Below are positions 8,514 through 16,246 of a stretch of DNA of 64,000 bases, piece after piece. Origin of the DNA: Lysinibacillus sp. SGAir0095 (lineage in GTDB: Bacteria; Bacillota; Bacilli; Bacillales_A; Planococcaceae); contig NZ_CP028083.1 in the NCBI RefSeq assembly GCF_005491425.1, forward strand, positions 954,001-1,018,000, read 5' to 3'. Both the position numbers and the translations under genes were made by a program. The notes below the pieces were generated by a model. That model did not search any database. It was not told the origin of the DNA and was given only the letters and a program-made list of their open reading frames with translations. Position 1 is the first letter of the stretch, and each line of letters starts with the position of its first letter.

Positions 8514-8918
8514 TTGGCAGCACCAAATTCTGCATTAAATGCATATAAACAAAATAGTGTCACAACTGCCTCGCCAGGTGAACTTACATTAATGCTATAT
8601 AATGGTTGTCTTAAGTTTTTAACAAAGGCTAAACATGCAATTGACGATAAAAATATACAAGAAAAAAATACAAATATTCAAAAATCGCAAGCAATTATTG
8701 CTGAACTGATGTCCACATTAAACATGGATATCGAGATATCAAAGCAAATGCTTCCATTATACCAATATATGAACCGTCGTCTGATCGAAGCCAACATTAA
8801 AAACGACACAGCCATCATCGACGAAGTAATCGGCCTAACTACTGAATTCCGTGATACATGGAAGCAAGTGATCAAAATTACACGTCAACAGCAATTTAGT
8901 AACGCCCAACAAGTTTAA
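8514..8918 (+). CDS. fliS: Flagellin export chaperone FliS
   Basis: A 134-residue FliS, which binds flagellin's C-terminus and prevents premature polymerisation. The signature AYKQNSVTTASPGELTLML and LYNGCLKFL is clear, with the four-helix pattern through RRLIEANIKND. The start codon is TTG at 8514, with AAAGGAG ending 10 bases before it; no ATG in frame fits. A 101-base gap from fliT may hold a minor promoter, but I could not identify one firmly. Confidence 0.92.
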   Translation: MAAPNSALNAYKQNSVTTASPGELTLMLYNGCLKFLTKAKHAIDDKNIQEKNTNIQKSQAIIAELMSTLNMDIEISKQMLPLYQYMNRRLIEANIKNDTAIIDEVIGLTTEFRDTWKQVIKITRQQQFSNAQQV

Positions 8919-8927
8919 TTACTTTCA

Positions 8928-8975
8928 GCCTTACATCACCTATCAATTTGATAGGATGTAAGGCTTTCGTTTTTC
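8928..8975 (+). terminator. Terminator of the flagellar operon
   Basis: GCCTTACAT pairs with ATGTAAGGC around an inner CCTATC/GATAGG stem, followed by TTTCGTTTTT. Confidence 0.85.
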
Positions 8976-9079
8976 TAGAAGAGTTAAATTCGTAATTTGG
9001 GTAAACCTATTTATATAAATCATGCTGCAAATAGTCCTGGCATACAAAGTTAAAATATGGGAAAAAGTCATATAGACAA

Positions 9080-9155
9080 GGAATCTGAATTTGATTACCT
9101 TGGAGTAAGTAGATTTTTTAGCGGATAGAAAAATATGTGTACTTTGGAGATCCGC
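9080..9155 (+). repeat. Leader element of the PilZ gene: shared motif plus GCGGAT inverted repeat
   Basis: The 300-base gap before the PilZ gene holds a TTGGAGTAAGTA motif (9100-9111) that recurs before the 12616 gene, then GCGGAT (9121-9126) and ATCCGC (9150-9155) as an inverted repeat 23 bases apart. A matching inverted repeat lies before hpf. No clear sigma-A promoter is visible. Confidence 0.45.
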
Positions 9156-9221
9156 ATATGAAAATACATCGATTTAGCGCATAGTGGCGACAAATCGTGT
9201 TTTTCTAAGGAGGAAACACCT

Positions 9222-9611
9222 ATGCAATTTAAGAGACAAGAAGGGTTTCGTTTTGTATTTAATGAACCCCTTGAAGCAAGTTTTAAGTTAATTGAAGATG
9301 GACAGATTGTAAATGCCGATACGAACTTTTCAAGCAAAATATTAGATATTAGTCCTCGTGGCGTGAAAATGTTTGCCGATGCCAACGTTGGGGAATACAT
9401 AAATAAGGCTAACCTACAAGTGCTATTGCAATTTGTTTTAGATGTTACGACCATTCAAGCGATTGGTGAAATTGTTTGGCGTAAGCCTTTTGGACGTGGG
9501 GCTCAGTATGGGATATTGTTTCAAGCACAAGAGAATATTGATGAGCTCATTATTAGCGAGATGAAGCTTCGCCGTAAAAAGGAAGTATTACAGTCTAAAC
9601 AAAGCCATTAG
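9222..9611 (+). CDS. PilZ-domain protein (putative c-di-GMP effector)
   Basis: A 129-residue single-domain protein with the PilZ pattern: an N-terminal arginine motif region (KRQEGFRF, residues 4-11), then LDISPRGVKMF, the D-x-S-x-x-G motif, and the late strand block GEIVWRKPF plus YGILF. PilZ domains bind cyclic di-GMP and often slow flagella or act on pili. The arginine motif is not the strict RxxxR, so binding should be tested. AAGGAGGA is at 9207-9214. It lies between the flagellar operon and hpf, near the Tad pilus locus. Confidence 0.7.
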   Translation: MQFKRQEGFRFVFNEPLEASFKLIEDGQIVNADTNFSSKILDISPRGVKMFADANVGEYINKANLQVLLQFVLDVTTIQAIGEIVWRKPFGRGAQYGILFQAQENIDELIISEMKLRRKKEVLQSKQSH

Positions 9612-9814
9612 AAAATAATTCTTTCGACATATTATCATGCATAAATTTTGTTACCGTTAATTTCAAATTAAAGTAGCTCTTCAAACGAGTTAACATAGTG
9701 ATGTAAATAAATACTAATCATCTTTCAAAAATAAGTTTGTGAATTTTATTTTTCAACTTTGTTAAAAATATGTGAATGAAATTGTCGAAAGATGAAAAAG
9801 ATTCTCTTGTAGTA

Positions 9815-9841
9815 GTAGGATTTTTTCAACCTATGGCGAAT
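9815..9841 (+). promoter_or_regulatory. Sigma-H promoter of hpf
   Basis: GTAGGATTT, an 11-base spacer, then GGCGAAT. This matches the sigma-H consensus RnAGGAwww-N11/12-RnnGAAT at every defined position. The B. subtilis orthologue yvyD/hpf is known to use sigma-H and sigma-B. No convincing sigma-B site was seen. The predicted leader is about 120 bases. Confidence 0.7.
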
Positions 9842-9909
9842 ATATATTTACATAGGTGTTAGAAAAACACAACTCGACTCAAATAGGGCGAGGTGATGTA
9901 TTTTCTTTT

Positions 9910-9945
9910 GCGGATATCCTTGAAAACCTATTCGTTCCGATCCGC
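9910..9945 (+). repeat. GCGGAT/ATCCGC inverted repeat in the hpf leader
   Basis: GCGGAT (9910-9915) and ATCCGC (9940-9945) flank 24 bases, and the repeat ends 5 bases before the hpf RBS. It could fold so as to affect translation start. The same pair with 23-base spacing precedes the PilZ gene. Confidence 0.45.
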
Positions 9946-9965
9946 TAACAAAAGGAGGAGTTTAC

Positions 9966-10520
9966 ATGATTAACTTTAACATTCGTGGTGAAAACATTGA
10001 GGTAACTCCAGCGATACGCGAGTACGTTGAAAACAAGATTGACAAAATCGAGCGCTATTTCAGTGAAGGCGTGAATGCAAACGCAAATGTGAATTTAAAA
10101 GTGTACAACGGTAAGCAAACGAAAGTTGAAGTGACGATTCCTTTAAAAAATGTGACATTGCGTGCAGAAGAACGTCATGATGATATGTATGCAGCGATTG
10201 ATTTAATCGTTGACAAACTTGAGCGTCAAATCCGAAAGCATAAAACAAAAGTAAATCGTAAATTCCGTGAAGGTACAGGCATCTACTTCGCACAAGAAGC
10301 ATTTAATGGGTCTGCGGCAACGACTACTGCGGAAGACGAGGAGTTCACAGTCGTACGTACGAAGCAATTCGACCTAAAACCAATGGATCAGGAAGAAGCA
10401 ATTCTTCAAATGAATCTACTAGGACATGATTTCTTCATCTACACTGATTCTGAATCAGACTTAACAAACATCGTCTATAAACGTCGTGACGGAAAGTATG
10501 GCTTAATTGAGACGAATTAA
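9966..10520 (+). CDS. hpf: Long-form ribosome hibernation promoting factor
   Basis: A 184-residue HPF that dimerises 70S ribosomes into inactive 100S particles in stationary phase. The N-terminal S30AE domain (residues 1-100) starts MINFNIRGENIEVTPAIREYV. The C-terminal dimerisation domain (about 125-184) contains VVRTKQFDLKPMDQEEAILQ and HDFFIYTD. The length is that of the long form. AAAGGAGGAG precedes ATG. A sigma-H promoter upstream and a terminator downstream make it a single-gene unit. The usual neighbour secA is 17 kb away because of an inserted island. Confidence 0.95.
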   Translation: MINFNIRGENIEVTPAIREYVENKIDKIERYFSEGVNANANVNLKVYNGKQTKVEVTIPLKNVTLRAEERHDDMYAAIDLIVDKLERQIRKHKTKVNRKFREGTGIYFAQEAFNGSAATTTAEDEEFTVVRTKQFDLKPMDQEEAILQMNLLGHDFFIYTDSESDLTNIVYKRRDGKYGLIETN

Positions 10521-10547
10521 ATCTTATATAAAATTAAATACCCAATC

Positions 10548-10577
10548 AGGCTCTTGCATAGGCAAGGGTCTTTTTTT
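10548..10577 (+). terminator. hpf terminator, used as group II intron target
   Basis: CTCTTGC pairs with GCAAGGG (one G-U) around a short loop, followed by seven T residues at 10571-10577. The intron begins at 10580. Confidence 0.85.
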
Positions 10578-10579
10578 AT

Positions 10580-12437
10580 GTGTGCCAGGCATGGCAACTA
10601 TCTAGGTGGTGAAAGTCCACTGTGGGGGTACACATCGACCATCCACTAAGGAAGCGCAAGGTACTTATCGTGAGATAAGGGCTGGAGGAAGCGTGGAATA
10701 AAATCTTGACTTGACGAACAGAAATCTGATACCAAGGCTATACAAAGGGATAAGACTCCATAACAAGTCAAAGTCCAAAAGATGTGCGTAACTTTGTAGG
10801 GTAAATCAGGCGAGTAGAAGAGGAAAGGTAGTTGTCTTACCCTGGGAGGTCTTGCGGATGTATATAGATACAGTCGAAAACGGTTAGTCGCAAGAAGTCA
10901 GCAGAAGCCATAGTAATGACATTTGGTCATGAAGGGCCGAACAATTTATAGTGTTTCAACGCCACAAATGCGTAAGTGACGGACTCCGAATGTGTTAATG
11001 GTGAAAGTATGAGCGTATCTCAAATGATAGCCAAAATGGAGATATTACTTACTACGTGAGAGGAAAGGAGAAACGAGTGTGCAACTATTAGAAAAGATAC
11101 TAAGCAATCGAAATATGAATGAAGCCTACTTACGTGTCTTTAGAAATAAAGGTGCAAGTGGGGTCGATGGAATAACGGTCGATGAACTTAAACAGTATCT
11201 GAAAGAAAACAAGGATGAGCTACGTGAGCGCATCAGAACTAGAAAATACCAACCACAAGCTGCCTTACGAGTGGAGATCCCAAAAGAAAATGGTAAGATG
11301 CGCAAACTGGGAATACCAACAGTAGTGGATAGGGTCGTTCAACAGGCAATTCATCAAGTACTCAGCCCGATATTTGAAAAAGAGTTTAGTGAATACAGTT
11401 ACGGTTTCAGACCAAATAGAAGTTGTGAGATGGCAATTATAAAAAGCCTCGAATTTCTGAATGATGGACACGATTGGATAGTGGACATTGACCTTGAAAG
11501 ATTTTTCGATACAGTCAACCATGATAAACTAATGCGAATTATATCCAATACAATCGTTGATGGAGACGTCATTTCTTTAATAAGAAAATACTTGGTCAGT
11601 GGGGTCATGGTAAAGGGTACATATGAAGAAACACCAATTGGAACTCCGCAAGGAGGAAACCTCAGCCCACTGTTAAGTAACATAATGTTGAATGAACTGG
11701 ACAAGGAACTAGAAAGTAGAGGGCTTCAATTCGTGAGATATGCGGATGACGCCCTTATCTTCGTAAAGAGCGAGAAATCTGCAAATCGAGTGATGGAATC
11801 AGTCGTGAAGTTTATAGAGAAGAAATTAGGGTTGATAGTCAATGCAGAAAAGAGTAAAATCGCTCGTCCAAAAGATTTGAAATTCTTGGGGTTTGGATAT
11901 TATTACGATTCAAAATACAAGAAATATCAAGTTCGACCACATCCAATGTCAGTACAGAAATTTAAAAGGAAACTTCGGCAACTAACTAAGCGAAACTGGA
12001 GCATTCCGTTAGACTACCGAATATTGAAACTAAAACAAGTAATATTTGGTTGGGTAAATTACTTTAGAACTGCAAACATGAAAACGGCTATGCGTGAAAT
12101 TGATATGAAACTACGCTCAAGAATAAGGGTAATTATTTGGAAACAATGGAAGGTACCAAGAAAACAGATTCGGTCGCTAATCCAATTAGGGATACCCGAA
12201 GAAGAAGCCAAAGGCTTAACATTCTGTAGGAAAGGTTATCGATTTATCGGATTATCGAAAGTTGTTCAAAGAGCAATGTCTAATAAAAGACTAGAACAGA
12301 GGGGAATACCCTCTGCTCTTGAACGTTACTTAGAAGTACACACTGTAATATAAATTGAAACGCCGTATACGAGACCCGTACGTACGGTGTTGTGAGAGGG
12401 GCGAAAATAAGTTAATTTATTTTCCCTCTACTCGATT
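10580..12437 (+). mobile_element. Group II intron (probably class C) with its reverse transcriptase
   Basis: The 5' end reads GTGTG, matching the GUGYG consensus, directly after the hpf terminator T run. About 500 bases of structured ribozyme RNA precede the reverse transcriptase gene. After the ORF, domain V is visible near 12358-12395 (GCCGTATACGAG and CGTACGTACGG) and a domain VI-like stem near 12396-12437 (GAGGG/CCCTC), ending CTACTCGAT. Insertion just downstream of an intrinsic terminator stem, and a maturase without an HNH endonuclease domain, are hallmarks of class C introns. It looks complete. The exact 3' boundary is uncertain by 1-2 bases. Confidence 0.85.
11079..12353 (+). CDS. ltrA: Group II intron reverse transcriptase/maturase
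   Basis: This 424-residue protein has the reverse transcriptase blocks of intron-encoded proteins: GASGVDGITV, RKLGIPTVVDRVVQQA, SYGFRPNRSCEMAI, DIDLERFFDTVNHD, TPQGGNLSPLLSNI and the catalytic FVRYADD near residue 220. The maturase X domain follows, with a basic tail (RSRIRVIIWKQWKVPRKQ). No HNH endonuclease is present, which matches an intron that targets terminators. It starts at GTG 11079, eight bases after AAAGGAG. All catalytic motifs are intact, so it may still be mobile. Confidence 0.93.
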   Translation: MQLLEKILSNRNMNEAYLRVFRNKGASGVDGITVDELKQYLKENKDELRERIRTRKYQPQAALRVEIPKENGKMRKLGIPTVVDRVVQQAIHQVLSPIFEKEFSEYSYGFRPNRSCEMAIIKSLEFLNDGHDWIVDIDLERFFDTVNHDKLMRIISNTIVDGDVISLIRKYLVSGVMVKGTYEETPIGTPQGGNLSPLLSNIMLNELDKELESRGLQFVRYADDALIFVKSEKSANRVMESVVKFIEKKLGLIVNAEKSKIARPKDLKFLGFGYYYDSKYKKYQVRPHPMSVQKFKRKLRQLTKRNWSIPLDYRILKLKQVIFGWVNYFRTANMKTAMREIDMKLRSRIRVIIWKQWKVPRKQIRSLIQLGIPEEEAKGLTFCRKGYRFIGLSKVVQRAMSNKRLEQRGIPSALERYLEVHTVI

Positions 12438-12615
12438 TTTATCACAAAGTATTCCATATAGATGTACTTTACATGGATTGCGATTAAATGACCATACTGA
12501 ATAAGCATGAACTCACTTTTAATCGATTGAACTATTTTTACTGCTAAATTTATTGAGGAATTTTGAATTTATTTGGAGTAAGTAAATTCCTTGCCATTTA
12601 AAAAGGAGGGTTGAA

Positions 12616-12927
12616 ATGGCCATCATATTGAAGTGGATTTCTGGTGGTTTAGAAGCGTTATTAGGAATCCCTATTCTTGGTGGGACGATCATCATTGCTT
12701 TAGCTTATATTCCTTTACTTGTCATGCTCGTAATTCATATTGCCACTTTGATTGTTTGTAAGCAAGAAGACAAAAGTAAAGTGGGCAGTATTTTAGGAAT
12801 TATCACGAATGTTCTAGCGTGGATTCCTTTTTTAGGGATGGCAATGCATATCATCACCGCTGTAATTTTATTGGTATCTGCTTATCAAGATGGAAAAAGA
12901 AGTCAATTAGAGAATGAAGGAGTGTAA
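12616..12927 (+). CDS. Small membrane protein of unknown function
   Basis: A 103-residue protein with three likely membrane segments (about residues 17-45 as one or two passes, and 58-88) and a charged tail. I do not recognise the family. AAAGGAGGG precedes ATG 12616. The next gene, a lipoprotein, starts 4 bases after its stop, so the two are co-transcribed. Upstream lies a TTTGGAGTAAGTA element also seen before the PilZ gene. Confidence 0.65.
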   Translation: MAIILKWISGGLEALLGIPILGGTIIIALAYIPLLVMLVIHIATLIVCKQEDKSKVGSILGIITNVLAWIPFLGMAMHIITAVILLVSAYQDGKRSQLENEGV

Positions 12928-12930
12928 TAA

Positions 12931-13473
12931 ATGAAGAAAATGTTGTTATTCGTATCAATCATCGGGGCTATGTTCCTTGCAGCTTGTGGAGGAGATGATG
13001 AAACAGCAATTGACTCGACCGTAGAAACAAATGAAGAGCAAACTGCAGAGGACACGGCAACAGAAACAGAAGGTACGGAAGAAGCAGCCCCAGCAGCAGA
13101 GGAAGAAGTATCGGAAGTTGTTGTAGATGATGAAAACGTAACGATTACGTATCAAGGAACTTCAACTTCTGAGGATGACATCTTTGGAAAAGAGGCAAAC
13201 ATTAAGTTACAAATTGTGAACAAAATGGGCCATTCCATCGAAGTTCAATCAAGAGAACTTTCGACCGATAATGTAATGGTTGATGAAACACTGATTGCTT
13301 ATTCAGAAACAATCGCTGCAGGAAAAACAGCAAACACAAGCATCAGTATTACAGAATTTGAAGGATATGACTTCCCTACAATTAATGAAAACATCGAGCT
13401 TACCCTCATCGTCATGAACGGTGATACATGGGATACAGTAGCTGAATACCCAGTAAGCATTTCGGTTAAATAA
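12931..13473 (+). CDS. Secreted lipoprotein with Ig-like domain
   Basis: A 180-residue lipoprotein with a signal peptide and lipobox LAAC (Cys19), then an acidic Glu/Thr-rich linker to about residue 65. The C-terminal beta-rich domain (about 70-180: VTITYQGTSTS, IKLQIVNKMGHSIEV, TANTSISI) resembles the DUF4352/DUF5067 Ig-like domains of Firmicute lipoproteins. It is probably anchored on the outer face of the membrane. The partner is the membrane protein just upstream. Its function is unknown. Confidence 0.7.
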   Translation: MKKMLLFVSIIGAMFLAACGGDDETAIDSTVETNEEQTAEDTATETEGTEEAAPAAEEEVSEVVVDDENVTITYQGTSTSEDDIFGKEANIKLQIVNKMGHSIEVQSRELSTDNVMVDETLIAYSETIAAGKTANTSISITEFEGYDFPTINENIELTLIVMNGDTWDTVAEYPVSISVK

Positions 13474-13492
13474 AATGGCATGGCTTTCAATA

Positions 13493-13538
13493 AAACGCAC
13501 AAATGCTAATCATCATAAGCAATTGTGCGTTTCTATTT
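13493..13538 (+). terminator. Terminator after the lipoprotein gene
   Basis: AAACGCACAA pairs with TTGTGCGTTT across a 20-base loop that has its own TGC/GCA pairing; the tail is CTATTTT. Confidence 0.7.
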
Positions 13539-13539
13539 T

Positions 13540-14090
13540 AAAAAAAGGTGATGAAACACTTTCTCATCAGTGATTTCACTTGGAATTTGCCACGAGGGGG
13601 ATAAAGTACTTTTAGGTGAATATTTCATTGAAAAAGTACTTCATAAGAGATGAACTGCATTCTTGAGATAAGTCGATTGAATATGAACTTCTTCCTCAAG
13701 GCAAATCATATCAGAGATGTCCTTCACCAAATAGACGAACCACTTTCACCCCTCATTTCATAAAATTGCTTAATCTTATTCTCATTCACACTCCATCCCA
13801 TGGGCACAACCAATGACAAAAAAATTCATCCATTATCAACCTCTCTCAACCCCAAGTATTTTGAACCTATTTATCTTCAATTCGAACTACCTGAAAAACT
13901 AAAAAAATCCGGAAAATCGTACTATTTTCATAGTGTTGTTGGTTAGAATATGTCCTCCGTCCCCAATTAACAAATAGTTCGACAAAATCCAACAAGAAAC
14001 TCAGAAAAAATCAATTCTATATTCTAGAAATCAAAACTATCCGCTCATGCCTATATATCTATGAAAATTTATGTGAAATTCCACCTACCT
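13540..14090 (+). other. Non-coding stretch before the Tad locus
   Basis: About 550 bases without a gene. Two AAGTACTT palindromes occur near 13604 and 13634. A short frame ending DKVLLGEYFIEKVLHKR (stop at about 13653) looks like a tiny coding remnant but has no start or RBS. Nothing else supportable was seen before the promoter at 14091. Confidence 0.3.
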
Positions 14091-14118
14091 TTGACAACTT
14101 TTGTTACTTATTTATACT
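14091..14118 (+). promoter_or_regulatory. Sigma-A promoter of the Tad pilus operon
   Basis: TTGACA, a 16-base spacer, then TATACT, a strong vegetative promoter. Transcription would begin near 14125, leaving a leader of about 125 bases that contains two hairpins: AGATTAGA/TCTAATCT (about 14148-14174) and GGCAT/ATGCC (about 14189-14203). The hairpins have no T run, so they are not terminators as seen. Confidence 0.7.
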
Positions 14119-14249
14119 AAAAACTGTAAAAAAGTGTTTTATTAACAGATTAGAAACTTACATTTCTCTAATCTCCAAAAGAACAATAAGGGCATATCCA
14201 AATGCCAAGATATCTTAAAAAATTAGTGAATTAGAAGGTAGGAGAATTT

Positions 14250-15056
14250 GTGTTAGAAGCAAAACGACGTGCAGCCATTTTTCTTTTACTAGCCTTTATC
14301 TTAGCGGCGGTTGCTGGCTATTTAGTTTTGGAAAAGGTCAAGCAACTGAATGCAGAGCTAGGAGGAATGGTTGAAATTTATGTTTCCAATGGCGATATCC
14401 CTGCTAGAACATTACTTCATGAGAGTCAATTAACAAAAATGGAAATTCCTCAAAAATTCCTAACAGCATCCCATATTACTGATAAAAATGACATACTCGG
14501 CCAAGTATCGGTTGTTCCGTTAAAGGAAGGTGATATCATTACGGACAATATGCTCAAGAGCTATTCCAATCTGCAAGATGAAAATAATCGTCTTGTTGCC
14601 TTGTATCGAACAGATAAAATCCAGTTTGACCAAGAAATCGCAGCATTGGATCGTGTTGATATTATCGTGTCTCTTGAAGAAGAAGGTAAAAAGAGTACTG
14701 AGCTATTCATGAAAGATGTAGCTGTTGCCTTTGCACAGGGGACTGGCGAGAATTTCGCCGGGATTGGTGTAGAAGTTTCTTCAGAGGACGCAACAAAGCT
14801 GATTCATATGGAAAATTATGCAGAATACATACGTGTGCTAAAGGCGAATGTTGGGCAGGATGTTGAAGTTTCAGAGGTGGAAGAAAAGCCGGCTTCGGTA
14901 GGCAAAGAGGAAGCACCAGCTGAATCGACTGAAACACAAACTGAAACAAAAACTGAAGATAAACCAAATACACCTACTGATCCTAAATCGCAAACGAATA
15001 CTGAAGAAGCTCCAGCCTCAAATACGAACGCAAAAACTTCAGAAGGAAATTCGTAA
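14250..15056 (+). CDS. cpaB: Flp pilus assembly protein CpaB/RcpC
   Basis: A 268-residue protein with one N-terminal membrane segment (RAAIFLLLAFILAAVAGYLV) and an SAF/CpaB domain (VYVSNGDIPARTLLHESQL-like block at about residues 45-75; LGQVSVVPLKEGDII follows). The last 70 residues are a Glu/Thr/Pro-rich disordered tail, possibly reaching into the cell wall. In Gram-negative bacteria CpaB works with the secretin; here there is none. The start is GTG 14250 after TAGGAG. First gene of the Tad operon. Confidence 0.8.
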   Translation: MLEAKRRAAIFLLLAFILAAVAGYLVLEKVKQLNAELGGMVEIYVSNGDIPARTLLHESQLTKMEIPQKFLTASHITDKNDILGQVSVVPLKEGDIITDNMLKSYSNLQDENNRLVALYRTDKIQFDQEIAALDRVDIIVSLEEEGKKSTELFMKDVAVAFAQGTGENFAGIGVEVSSEDATKLIHMENYAEYIRVLKANVGQDVEVSEVEEKPASVGKEEAPAESTETQTETKTEDKPNTPTDPKSQTNTEEAPASNTNAKTSEGNS

Positions 15057-15073
15057 GGGAGGGGGAGTCAAAT

Positions 15074-16234
15074 ATGGAGTCAAAGTTAAACTTATTAATC
15101 GTTAGTGACGATCAGGTACTTCGTCAGCAGCTCCAAACAATCGCTGAAAATACAGAAGAAAATGTGCTAGCTGCTACAACTGCAGATGCGATTCGAGAAA
15201 TGAATCGTGAAACGAGAGATATTGTCATTATGACACAGCCTGAAACGGATATTGCCATTGACCTTGTTCAATCAATGAAGCAAATCAATCGATCGGTGTT
15301 AATCATTTTTATCGCAGAGCGAACAGACTTTGTTTTATTGCGGAACATGATGCGTGCAGGAGTGGATGAATTTTTTGTTTTCCCTGAAGAAACCTCGCTC
15401 TTTACAAGTCGTTTCCCAACAACTGTAAAGAATTACGGCATTTCCAAAAATTCCAGGGAAACAGAATCTTCCATTTCCTTTGGTCGGGGACGAGGGCAAA
15501 TTTTCTCCTTCTACAGTGGAAAAGGTGGCAGTGGGAAATCAGTGATTTCGTCCGTTCTAGCGCAGACATTAAAGCTGGAGTCTACTGCTGAAGTAATACT
15601 GATTGATTTAAACGGCCAATATGGCGGCGTGGAATCCATGTTTTCGATAGAGGCAAACCGCTCCGTGGCGGATCTTTTACCTGTAATTGAGGAACTAAAC
15701 GAAAGTCATATCCGAAATGTATCCAAAACCGAGCAGCATTCAAAGCTCGAAATTCTAGTTAGTCCGATTGATGCGGAAGTGGCTGAGACTCTAGGCGAAG
15801 AGTTTGTGGCAAAGCTGCTTAGGACATCTCGAAGGGCATTTGATTATGTGATTATTGATTTGCCTACTTCATTGAATGGCTCGGTGATTACGGCGATGGA
15901 GGAGTCAGATAAGATTTTTTATGTGCTCACTCCAGATACGCCGGCACTGCGCGTTTTAAAGCATTATGAAGAATTAGCGTCACGTATTGGTATGAATTTG
16001 ATGGGGAAAATGGAAGTCATCCTAAACTTCATTGCCAAAGAAAATGAAGTTCAGGAAAAGGATTTAAAGAATGTGCTAAGATACCCGATTGCGGCAGCCC
16101 TCAGGAAGGATATTAAGGGGTTGCAGCCTTTTGTAAACAAGGGAGAACCGGTTCGAAAAGTGGTAAAGGAAAGAAAGCTGATTCCTTTTGCCAAGGACAT
16201 ACGGAAGTTTTCTCGGGAAATTTTAAAACCATAA
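15074..16234 (+). CDS. tadZ: Tad pilus localisation ATPase TadZ/CpaE
   Basis: A 386-residue protein with an N-terminal atypical receiver-like domain (1-120) and a C-terminal MinD/ParA-like ATPase. The deviant Walker A is YSGKGGSGKSVISS near residue 148, with VILIDLNGQYGG and YVIIDLPTS as later switch motifs. TadZ proteins place the pilus machine in the cell. GGGAGGGGG precedes ATG, and tadA follows after 12 bases. Confidence 0.85.
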   Translation: MESKLNLLIVSDDQVLRQQLQTIAENTEENVLAATTADAIREMNRETRDIVIMTQPETDIAIDLVQSMKQINRSVLIIFIAERTDFVLLRNMMRAGVDEFFVFPEETSLFTSRFPTTVKNYGISKNSRETESSISFGRGRGQIFSFYSGKGGSGKSVISSVLAQTLKLESTAEVILIDLNGQYGGVESMFSIEANRSVADLLPVIEELNESHIRNVSKTEQHSKLEILVSPIDAEVAETLGEEFVAKLLRTSRRAFDYVIIDLPTSLNGSVITAMEESDKIFYVLTPDTPALRVLKHYEELASRIGMNLMGKMEVILNFIAKENEVQEKDLKNVLRYPIAAALRKDIKGLQPFVNKGEPVRKVVKERKLIPFAKDIRKFSREILKP

Positions 16235-16246
16235 GGGGGTATCGTA

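Noticed and set aside
14125-14249. c-di-GMP riboswitch in the Tad leader
   Set aside because: Attractive because a PilZ gene is near, but the conserved GEMM core sequences are absent; only two simple hairpins are visible.
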